A DNA stretch of 10,699 bases from Thalassiosira profunda. Its lineage: Eukaryota > Bacillariophyta > Thalassiosirophyceae > Thalassiosirales > Thalassiosiraceae. Location of the stretch: positions 1-10,699 of the forward strand of contig JALLAP010001694.1 in NCBI GenBank assembly GCA_036939355.1, in the 5' to 3' direction. The first letter of the stretch is position 1. Every line of letters begins with the position of its first letter. Below, piece after piece: positions 1 to 6,636 of the stretch. The position numbers and the translations under genes are program-made. Under the pieces are notes generated by a model that worked only from the letters and a program-made list of their open reading frames with translations, ran no database searches and had not been told where the DNA came from.

Positions 1-480
1 TCCACTTGGGAGTGGACGATCCGCCGAGAGTTCTTTGATCACCTCGTCTCCCGGTCGACTTTTCTCTTGGACCTTGCTCTCAAGGAAGAGGGGCAGCAGG
101 GGCAGCAACATGTGTTGCACTCGATTGCCGAGTCTGCCGCCTGGCTCGAGCTCGCCAGCTCCTGGGACGGCGCGCAATACGCCGGGCAGCCTTCCATGCA
201 GAAGAATCTGGGACTGGCGTACATGAACATCGTGCGCAGCAAAGAAACGAGCTTCCCCATCACTGAAGACATCTTTGCCGCGGATGCTGAGCACAGGCTC
301 AACTGGCGGTCCGCAGAGGATGGGCCCTGGAAAGAGTGGGCAACCACCCGGTGGCGCGAGTCTTGGGAGGCCTTTTTGGCGATGGAATCCTCCAAGACCG
401 AGCCTGGCTACGAGCAAATCAAGATGATCTTCGAGTCTGTGATGCGATCGTCCCAAGCAAAGGCCAGCTCAAGACCCTAG
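1..480 (+). CDS. 3' end of an unrecognised protein gene (5' truncated)
   Basis: Frame 1 is open from the first base to a TAG at 478-480, giving 159 residues with no start in the window; the apparent start at 67 is a TTG inside the same reading frame. I do not recognise the family. The visible part is notably rich in tryptophan (nine, including TWEW, PWKEW and RWRESW), mostly alpha-helical in character, soluble, with no membrane segment and a Ser/Lys-rich tail (SSQAKASSRP). It converges on the YqgE-like gene with only 21 nt between the two stop codons, so their 3' UTRs must overlap or be extremely short. That it is coding is inferred from the uninterrupted frame, the codon choice and the tidy end just before the next gene; function is unknown. 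Confidence 0.7.
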   Translation, partial: STWEWTIRREFFDHLVSRSTFLLDLALKEEGQQGQQHVLHSIAESAAWLELASSWDGAQYAGQPSMQKNLGLAYMNIVRSKETSFPITEDIFAADAEHRLNWRSAEDGPWKEWATTRWRESWEAFLAMESSKTEPGYEQIKMIFESVMRSSQAKASSRP

Positions 481-501
481 ATGCATAACCTGGTAGTCGC
501 A

Positions 502-2467
502 TCATTCTAGAAGGTTCACTTTCACCCACCGAAGCTGCGCTTCGTCAGCCAAGGTCGCAACATCAACGTCCGTTCCAAAGACGTGTATTTCATCCTTTGC
601 ATTTGCATTCATTGCATCTCTGCTCGCAAGATTCCAAGCCTTGCGACTGGTGGCAACGTTCGTAGAAAGCGTCTCCTCCGTCAACTGCTTTTGGGGCAGC
701 AGCGTCGACCAAATATCTCTCACAATGGGCCTTCGTACGAGCTCGAAGAAGCCGGACTCGACATCTCCCAGTACTCCCGTGTGCTCTCCTCGTTTAGTCC
801 ACATAGAGAAGCCTTGCACGCACATGAATTCATTGGCAGAAACAAAGCCAGCCTTGAGCACCTTGATCACCTCTTCTTCGGTGCATCTGAGCAGTCTGCT
901 CTTGCCCACTGGTGTACCAATGCCTGCATCTCGGAGCAGGTCACTCGAATGGAGGAAGACGGAAGGAATATCGAGGTCGTCGTCCTCTTCACCATCTGCA
1001 TAGTAGTAGTGCGTGGGCCCACCGTACCGTATCGGGAGGTCAACCGTCTCGTCGCCCAGGTCCAACTGGAGCGTTCTCGACGTTACATGATTCAGCATAA
1101 CGCCCTCCGAGTAGTCGTCGTCGTCTCGCAAGATGAGGATCAGCGATTTGTGGAAGCCCTGGTCGGAGAGCAGATAAGGAGAGCGCTTCGCGGACGATGC
1201 CCTGACCATAACGCCCACCAAGGGTTGTCGCGGTTCCAATACATCACCTTCTGATGACATGGCCGATGCAGGGTCGTAATCTGAGAGGTCAAACTCGGAA
1301 CCATCGTCCGCAAGACCTGAACCGGCGAACGGATGCGCAATCATGCTCGTCTGCTCCTCTTTGACCGAGAAGGATAGTGCGCCGGTCGCCCACTCGTGCA
1401 GCATCAGGTCCCCGAACGAGTCCTCGCTCTCGTGCGCCTCCCTCTCCAAACCTATATTTTCCATCAGCATCTCCCAGGTGTGCAGCCCCGCGTTCTCGGG
1501 ATATTGGTCGATGTCGCAGTTCTGCACTGCCGCCGCCTCCTCTTCCTCTTCGCACCGTAGCATGTTCAGCTCCTCCAAGATGGTGCCGCTGTCGGCCGAC
1601 ACGATGTGCCAGAGTCCCTCCTCGTGCATTTCGCGGTAGAAAGTCGGAGGGGTCCGCGTCGCCCTTTCTCACAATACTTTGGGCGCCGTCGAAGGAAGTG
1701 ACGAATATTCCCGGTAGCACCACGTCAGAGACGGCCGCGGCCGATTCACTGGCGACGGAGTGCAGGCACATAACCTGGGGGTAGTCCGAGTACGGTCCCC
1801 CCACCTCTCCCCCGAACCACACCTTCCACCTCGCGGCGCTGTGAATCTCCCCGCCCTCGTCCACATCGCAATTCTCCCCCAGGCACGCCCCCAGCTCGTC
1901 CTCGTACACCTCCCCGTGGCCGGGCTGGACGAACTGCATCCCCTCCCGGACCCCAATGTTGGTGGGGCGATTCAATACGATGCCCTGGATGAAATTTGGC
2001 CCCACATCCAGGACGAGGACGATGGACTTACGGTAGCAGATGTTGTTCAATGCGTCAACGTCGTTGAGAAAGGCGTCGGAGGAGGGGACAGAGACGACGA
2101 TGGAGCCGCGCTCGACGAAGTCCCCGGTCTCGAAGGCCCAGTGCTCCTCGCCCTTCTCCTTGTCGGGGCGCTTGGAGGGAGCGTTTGTATCGTCGTCGGA
2201 CTCTGATTGGACCAAATGGGCCCTAAACTCCCGCCAGTCGTCCTCCACCGCGCCCGAACCGGCATCTCCCTCCTCTTTGGACGCGATGGCCGCCAGTGCA
2301 GAGTTGCCGCGTAGAGGTTGCCTCTGATTTGCAATGGACGCGCCCGGCAGCGAGGCGCGTCGGGCCGGGATGGCGGGCGCCCAAGCATGCACCGACGACG
2401 CGCCGATGGCCCACCCCAGCGCTCCCATCGCGCCCACCCGCCGCCGACCGCGTTCCAAAGCCTTCAT
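502..2467 (-). CDS. Tandem YqgE/AlgH (UPF0301, DUF179) di-domain protein, probably plastid-targeted; frame broken in domain 1
   Basis: The ATG at 2467-2465 is preceded by an in-frame TAG, so the start is firm. Residues 1-28 read as a signal peptide (basic RGRRR, then a hydrophobic stretch) ending SSVHA|WAPA, like the ASAFAP cleavage site of complex red plastids; a Ser/Arg-rich transit-like stretch follows. YqgE domain 1 starts near residue 118: RGSIVVSVP, QGIVLNRPTN, WFGGEVGGP, MCLHSV, then GDADPSDF (residue 276). The matching continuation, REMHEEGLWHIV and LHTWEMLMENIGL, lies in another frame beginning at about 1640. A second, complete copy follows (QPLVGVMV, EGVMLNHVTS, RYGGPTHYYY, VFLHSSDLL, VQGFSMW, GDVESGFFELV). 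Depending on how the break is resolved the product is about 637 residues (52-nt intron) or 654 (one-base correction). YqgE proteins are conserved in bacteria and plastids but have no firmly known biochemical role. The family call is strong; plastid targeting is inferred. Confidence 0.85.
1621..1672 (-). other. Frame break in YqgE domain 1; candidate 52-nt intron spanning it
   Basis: Homology leaves one frame at codon TTT (1642-1640) and resumes one base later at TAC CGC GAA ATG; the downstream frame has a TGA at 1671-1669, so it cannot extend back far. A GTGAG donor at 1672-1668, a pyrimidine-rich stretch (CCCCTCC, TTTCTACC) and an AG acceptor at 1622-1621 bound a 52-nt segment whose removal restores the frame exactly (SFDGAQSI joined to EGLWHIV). 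Against it: the segment itself encodes family-like residues (GDADPSDF, YREMHE), and the acceptor is GAG whereas both clear introns here end in CAG. Alternatives are a base error in the TTT run or a genuine out-of-frame deletion. Confidence 0.4.
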
Positions 2468-2627
2468 GGCGGTCTAATTGCAGCAGCTCGCCACCATTCC
2501 GCCCGCGTCTCCGAGATTGTGGTGTGTGTCGAGCAAAGATCCAAGATCTTGGTGCACTTTGCAATCGGGAGTATGTATCTTTTCTCATCACGTGGGTAAA
2601 TACTATTTAACAATCCCAATTAGCGTA

Positions 2628-2651
2628 GACTTTGCATGCGACTTTGCAACA
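2628..2651 (+). repeat. Direct repeat of GACTTTGCA, 12-nt period (TGCA element)
   Basis: Two copies of GACTTTGCA start at 2628 and 2640, identical over nine bases. The TTTGCA(A) core matches the elements at 2555-2564, 6439-6446 and 6617-6624, so this is probably a doubled copy of the shared promoter element feeding the kinase gene. Confidence 0.6.
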
Positions 2652-2663
2652 CTCCTCGGGAAG

Positions 2664-2677
2664 GTGCACAGTGCACA
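2664..2677 (+). repeat. Tandem GTGCACA x2
   Basis: The heptamer GTGCACA occurs twice head to tail and is followed by GTTGCAG. It contributes further TGCA cores at 7-nt spacing, the same phase seen at 9872-9889 and 10121-10138. Confidence 0.5.
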
Positions 2678-2775
2678 GTTGCAGTGTTTTCCAAGTAAGT
2701 GGTTGCAGTGAACCGAAGGCTCGCCCCGCCTGCCTGCCCCTCTGCTCCATCCGTCCATAAATCAAGACCGCAACC

Positions 2776-5361
2776 ATGGCCAACGGGGAGAACCGCGCCA
2801 AGGTCAAGGCGTCCGCCGAGAAGTCCGCGGAGGCCGTCGGCCGGGGCGTCACGGCCATCGGCAAGGGCATTGCAAATCTCGCCACCGGCACCGTCGACGC
2901 CGTCCTCCACCCCACGTCCATCCCCGAAAAGCTCGAAACGTGCTTCGACAACGTCATCGTCAAGCCCACCTTGCGCACGGTCGACTTCCTCGACGATACC
3001 ACAAAAAGTGTCCTGGAAGAGACCGACCGGGCGTTCAACGAGCGCGTCAAAAAGGCCCAGGAGGGGGCGCGGCACCTCAAGGTGGTCTTCGCCCAGCCCT
3101 TCGAGGACATTGCCGGGAGCTTCGTCACCAAGAAGTTCCCCAAGAGCGACGCCGACAACGCGCTCATCGGGGAGGCCCTGAAGGAGAACTTCGTGTTTGC
3201 GCACCTGACGTCCCACAAGCGGAGCCAGCTCGTCGACGCCTTCGAGCCACTCATTGTGAAGCATGGCACAAACATCATCACCGAGGGGGAGGACGGCGAT
3301 TACTTCTACGTCGTGGGGAGTGGCGAGGTGACCTTCAAAATCGGTGGCAAGGACGTCGGATCAGCCGGCAAGGGATCCAGCTTCGGCGAGCTCGCCCTCC
3401 TCTACAACGCCCCCCGCGCCGCCACCTGCGTGGCCAAGACGCAGTGCGGCCTCTTCCGGCTCGACCAGACGACCTTCCGGCGGATCATGGCCCAGCAGAT
3501 CAAGGAGATGCACGACGAGGTCATCGCGATCCTGAAGAAGGTCCCGTACTTTAAGGATCTGGACGAGGCTTACCTGAACAAGGTGTCGAACAACCTCAAG
3601 GTCATCACGTTCCAGGATGGGGAGGTCTTGGCGTCGCGGGAGGAGGATTCGCCGAAGCGCTTCTTCATCATCAAGGAGGGGACAGTGGATGTGACGGGGC
3701 TCAGCGCGGGGGGATCGGACTACAACGACATCTCAGTCGGCGCTGGGAAGTTCTTCGGAGAGTACGCCATTATGCACAACGAGTGGAGGATCGGGAAGGC
3801 CTGCGCGAAGGGGAAGGTGGTGGCGTATGTGTTGGACCGGGAGAAGTTCCTCCTCCACATTGGGGACGACATTGAGGCGCTGGTGCAGAGGACTACGGAC
3901 AAGGCGAAGCTGGTGAGGTGTTGTATTTCGCATACACATCAACACATCTTGCTTGTGTACTAAACCCCACTGTGTTCACAACAGGCGTTGATTCCGTTTG
4001 GCAAAAGAAAGGGACCAGCCAGCAACGAGCTGGACCTCCTCGCCGACGCCATCAAGGAAAAGAAGTTCCCGAAGGGCCACGTCTTCTTCACCGAGGGGCA
4101 GAAGTGCGTGCCTGCGCTCTACCTCGTACGCAAGGGGAAGGTGTCCATTAAATCGTCGAGCCACCCCAACTTGAAAGCTCTCTTGGGATTCAGCCTAGGC
4201 GAGGGCGAGATCTCGATGATCGAGAAGGGCGGATACTTCGGCAACGATACGCTTGGCAACAATGAGAAGGGAGAGTTTGGAATGGCCCAGTACACCGTCA
4301 CGGCGCTGGAGGACATCGAGGTGGGCGTGCTCGATCTGGCCGCTATCAAGTCCGTCGCTGGACAGAAGCACGAAGGCGAGAAGATCGCAATGGAGGACCT
4401 GGAGATGATCCGCATTTTGGGCGCGGGCACGTTCGGGAAGGTGTGGCTCGTGACCCGGAAGGGCACGAAGGACGCGTACGCGCTGAAGGTGCAGGTGAAG
4501 AAGCAGCTGATCGAGTTCAACCAGGACCAGGGCGTGATTCGTGAGAAGAATATCATGGAGCTGCTGGACCACCCCTTCATCATCAAGATGGCCAGCCACT
4601 GGCAGGACGAGCACAAACTGTACATGCTCCTGAAACTGTACCAGGGCGGCGAGCTCCAGACGGTGATTCACACGGACAGCCGGGACGGCGTTCCAGAGTG
4701 GGCGGCGAAATTCTACGCGGCCAACATCCTGGAGGGTCTCAGCTACATGCACAACCGCCACATCATTTACCGCGATTTGAAGCCCGAGAACGTGCTCCTG
4801 GACAGCGACGGGTACACCGTGATTGTGGATCTGGGCTTTGCGAAGATCATCAAAGACAAAACCTACACCTTCTGCGGCACGCCTTTGTACCTTGCCCCAG
4901 AGATTATCATGCAAAAGGGCCATGATCATGGCGCGGACATTTGGTCTTGGGGCGTCATGCTGTACGAAATGATCGTGGGCATGACTCCCTTCTACGACGG
5001 CGTCGTAGACCAGATGGGCTTGTTCAAGAACATTGTGAAATGTCGCATGGAGTTTCCAGAGGGCGATTTCATGAGTGCGTATTCGCGTGACCTGATCAAA
5101 CGGGTGCTGACAGTGAACCCCAACGACCGGCTGGGAAGCTTTGCCAGAGGCGACAAGGATATCAAGAGCCACCCCTTCTTTGAAACGATCGATTGGGAGA
5201 ACCTGGCAATGAAGAACGTGAAGGTCCCATTCACGCCCAAGGTATCCGATCCTCTGGATGGGTCCAACTTTGACGATTACTCGAAGCTGGAGGCCAAGGC
5301 GAAGAAAGAGAAGGTCCAAAAGCTCACTGCGGCAGAGCAAAAGCTTTTCAATAGATTCTGA
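2776..5361 (+). CDS. cGMP/cAMP-dependent protein kinase (PKG-like): three CNB domains fused to an AGC kinase; one intron
   Basis: Joining 2776-3912 to 3985-5361 gives 837 residues; ATG context is CAACCATGG. Residues 1-120 are a helical N-terminus without recognised domain. CNB-A (~139-240) has an intact phosphate-binding cassette: FGELALLYNAPRAAT with E205 and R214. CNB-B (~255-365) keeps FGE (E329) and R338 in a divergent cassette. CNB-C (~390-505) is degenerate (YFGNDTLG, no Glu or Arg) and probably does not bind ligand. The kinase (~517-775) has GAGTFG (525-530), K547, E566, YRDLKPEN (D643, N648), DLG instead of DFG (661-663), activation-loop T674 in TFCGTP and APE ending at E685; the gatekeeper is Leu595 and the hinge starts with Lys596. 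The C-tail has FDDY and ends in FNRF (834-837), a PKA-like FxxF hydrophobic motif. It should phosphorylate Ser/Thr on cyclic-nucleotide binding. Whether the ligand is cGMP or cAMP is not settled by sequence. It ends 90 nt from the convergent EI24-like gene. Confidence 0.93.
3913..3984 (+). other. Spliceosomal intron of the PKG-like gene (72 nt)
   Basis: Donor CTG|GTGAGG, acceptor TTCACAACAG|GCG, and a textbook branch site TACTAAAC at 3958-3965. It is phase 0 and 72 nt, so the flanking frames agree, but it holds an in-frame TAA (3961-3963) that overlaps the branch site. Splicing yields KAKL|ALIPFGKRK. It lies between the CNB-A/B module and the CNB-C/kinase module. An unspliced transcript would encode a 395-residue protein with the first two CNB domains only. 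Confidence 0.92.
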
Positions 5362-5451
5362 GCGTGTTGGGGCTCGTGCGCTTGTCGCTGTTTGTCTGTG
5401 GCAGACTGTAACTTAATGTCGAGGTAATGCTGGACCGATCTGCACATTGGT

Positions 5452-6294
5452 TTATGATGTTGCTGCAGACGAACTTTCCACTCTTTCTCTCAAACAGGCA
5501 AGACCTCCGCTCTTTTCAATGTCGCAAGCGAAAAGTGCAGCAGCGACGGCATTCGTCAGAGGGAAGAATACCGATCCCACGAGGGGAATTGCCTCCAGGA
5601 ATCCCACCATGAAGCCAAACCTTGCGTACTCATTGTCTGTATCGTATGTCGAGGAGTAACACAGGGCGGAGCAATCCGATTTGTCCGCCCCAAATATCTC
5701 CTCTCGTTGCAGTTTGGTGGGTGGGCAGATATCTATCCAATAGTCCCAGCCTGTGAAAGTTGCATTGATCGCCGAGTAGATTGCCCCGCCCACAAATGGA
5801 ATGATCTGGATTGGCAGCGTGACGATGCGCACCAGAAAAGCTTTCTTGATCAGGTTCAGATCTTTCAAGAAAGATTGGGGTGCCATTTCCTCCCTCCACT
5901 GCCCTTCCAGCCGCATCGTTGCAACGAAGAGCTTTGTTTGTGCCTTCGATTGGGATACCCACATTAGCAGCGCGGCGCAAATTGCCGATTCGAGCAGCAC
6001 CAGGAATACCGCAATCAGCCACGCCCACCATTCGAGATTGGAGCTGATCAGTTCCGCCTGCGGCTTCAGCGCGGTGGCCAGCAGCACTATTAATATGATC
6101 ACCGAGAGTGTGCATCCCACACATGCCACTCGGAAGACAATCGACCAAAGCGAACGTTTGGAGAGCGCGTAGTAGACACCCTTGATTGGATAGCGGATGG
6201 GATCGTGGCCATATCTGTGGCGCAGCGTGATGATGGAGGGGGTGCCCGGTGCCGAGCGCAGCATGATGAGAGGTAGCGTTTCCGACAAGGGCAT
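5452..6294 (-). CDS. Four-helix membrane protein of the EI24/CysZ/RRT8-like superfamily
   Basis: 280 residues from ATG 6294-6292 to TAA 5454-5452. Four hydrophobic stretches lie at about 50-75 (FRVACVGCTLSVIILIVLL), 88-115, 153-176 (LPIQIIPFVGGAIYSA) and 225-255. The strongest family signature is near the C-terminus: YARFGFMVGFLEAIPLVG, then LTNAVAAALFACDIEKSGG, which resembles the 'RFGF..., LE.iP..., ftN.vgAALwa.DiE' pattern of EI24/DUF540 and fungal RRT8/LDS proteins. In related families the members are ER or lipid-droplet proteins (EI24, RRT8) or a bacterial sulfate channel (CysZ), so the substrate or role here cannot be read off. A Cys pair (ADKSDCSALCYSS) lies in the loop between helices 3 and 4. 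It is divergent from the 703-residue gene across a 342-nt shared spacer. Assignment rests on remembered pattern similarity. Confidence 0.7.
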   Translation of the reverse strand: MPLSETLPLIMLRSAPGTPSIITLRHRYGHDPIRYPIKGVYYALSKRSLWSIVFRVACVGCTLSVIILIVLLATALKPQAELISSNLEWWAWLIAVFLVLLESAICAALLMWVSQSKAQTKLFVATMRLEGQWREEMAPQSFLKDLNLIKKAFLVRIVTLPIQIIPFVGGAIYSAINATFTGWDYWIDICPPTKLQREEIFGADKSDCSALCYSSTYDTDNEYARFGFMVGFLEAIPLVGSVFFPLTNAVAAALFACDIEKSGGLACLRERVESSSAATS

Positions 6295-6313
6295 AAATCT
6301 GAGGTTGACGGAC

Positions 6314-6330
6314 CGCGCTAATCAAGCGCG
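6314..6330. repeat. Short inverted repeat CGCGCT-AATCA-AGCGCG
   Basis: Perfect 6-bp arms with a 5-nt loop, 20 nt upstream of the minus-strand EI24-like ATG. It could fold as a 5' UTR hairpin or be a dyad protein site; in GC-rich DNA such a short dyad can occur by chance. Confidence 0.3.
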
Positions 6331-6424
6331 CGTGTGCCCGGCGAGGCTGAAGGGAGAGGGCGCCGCGGGCCGCGAGGTGTGGAGCAGGAGGAGGGCGGCG
6401 AGCGGGAGGGAGGCTGGTTGTTTC

Positions 6425-6473
6425 TGTGCACTGGTGCACTTTGCAACCTTTGCACCTTGCAAAAAAGTGCAAA
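6425..6473. promoter_or_regulatory. Cluster of six TGCA cores (TGCA element)
   Basis: TGCA begins at 6427, 6435, 6442, 6451, 6458 and 6468, intervals of 7-10 nt. Flanks repeat as GTGCACTTTGCAACC, TTTGCACCTTGCA and AAGTGCAAAT. This is the densest cluster in the window. It lies in the shared spacer and resembles the elements in the other divergent promoters. Confidence 0.65.
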
Positions 6474-6499
6474 TCTTGACACCCCACCCTCTCCACTTT

Positions 6500-6538
6500 C
6501 CAACGCGTCGCTGTCAACGCGAAGAAGAGACGCGTTGG
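6500..6538. repeat. 10-bp perfect inverted repeat with two ACGCGT boxes and three CAACGCG heptamers
   Basis: CCAACGCGTC at 6500-6509 is matched by GACGCGTTGG at 6529-6538 with 19 nt between. Each arm contains ACGCGT (the MluI cell-cycle box core bound by MBF-type factors in fungi). A third CAACGCG lies in the spacer at 6515-6521, 14 nt after the first. As a paired dyad this is well beyond the other inverted repeats in the window and is probably a transcription-factor site; the link to cell-cycle control is only by analogy. Confidence 0.5.
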
Positions 6539-6610
6539 CGTGGCGACGACGCCGCCGGCATGGTGGCGGCACAGTGCTAACGACGGAGTACTAATCCGAC
6601 AGCGTCGCGT

Positions 6611-6625
6611 CTGCAACTTTGCAAC
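6611..6625 (+). promoter_or_regulatory. TGCA element immediately upstream of the 703-residue gene
   Basis: CTGCAACTTTGCAAC ends 12 nt before the ATG at 6637, with TGCA cores at 6612 and 6620. The closeness to the start codon implies either a very short 5' UTR with an initiator-like role for the element or a site just inside the transcript. Confidence 0.6.
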
Positions 6626-6636
6626 CCGCCGCCGCG

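Larger units (their letters stand above)
2468..2775. promoter_or_regulatory. Bidirectional promoter region between the YqgE-like and PKG-like genes
   Basis: This 308-nt spacer separates two divergent start codons and holds no supportable ORF. It contains a TGCA element at 2551-2566 (GGTGCACTTTGCAATC), the GACTTTGCA direct repeat at 2628-2651, a doubled GTGCACA at 2664-2677, a CACGTG box at 2589-2594 and a short AT-rich stretch (TACTATTTAA, 2601-2610). The elements on the right lie 100-150 nt from the PKG-like ATG, those on the left about 85-100 nt from the YqgE-like ATG. A GTAAGT at 2695-2700 could mark a 5' UTR intron of the kinase, which is unproven. Promoter function is inferred from position and from the recurrence of the same element in the other divergent spacers. 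Confidence 0.65.
6295..6636. promoter_or_regulatory. Bidirectional promoter region between the EI24-like gene and the 703-residue gene
   Basis: A 342-nt spacer between divergent start codons, without a supportable gene. From left to right it has a small inverted repeat (6314-6330), a G-rich purine stretch (6345-6415), a cluster of six TGCA cores (6427-6471), an inverted pair of ACGCGT boxes (6500-6538) and a second TGCA element hugging the + strand ATG (6611-6625). The layout suggests one TGCA element per direction: the cluster about 135-180 nt upstream of the minus-strand gene, the other 12 nt upstream of the plus-strand ATG. Confidence 0.65.

Noticed and set aside
594..619. TGCA cluster (TTTGCATTTGCATTCATTGCA) resembling the promoter element
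   Set aside because: It lies inside the second-domain tail of the YqgE-like gene and codes for an Asn/Ala/Met-rich stretch on the minus strand; no start codon is nearby.
1289..1640. Continuation of the first YqgE frame past the break
   Set aside because: Open only because of GC-rich composition; residues after 276 (LPRNARGG and on) are Arg/Gly-rich and unlike the family, while the other frame carries the homology.
2695..2766. Possible 5' UTR intron of the kinase gene (GTAAGT to ATCAAG, 72 nt, pyrimidine-rich 3' part)
   Set aside because: The donor is good, but the acceptor AAG is weak, there is no coding frame to test it, and no clear branch site; needs transcript data.
4195..5340. 381-codon minus-strand ORF opposite the kinase domain
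   Set aside because: Exact antisense shadow of conserved kinase codons; His/Val/Leu-rich without domain features.
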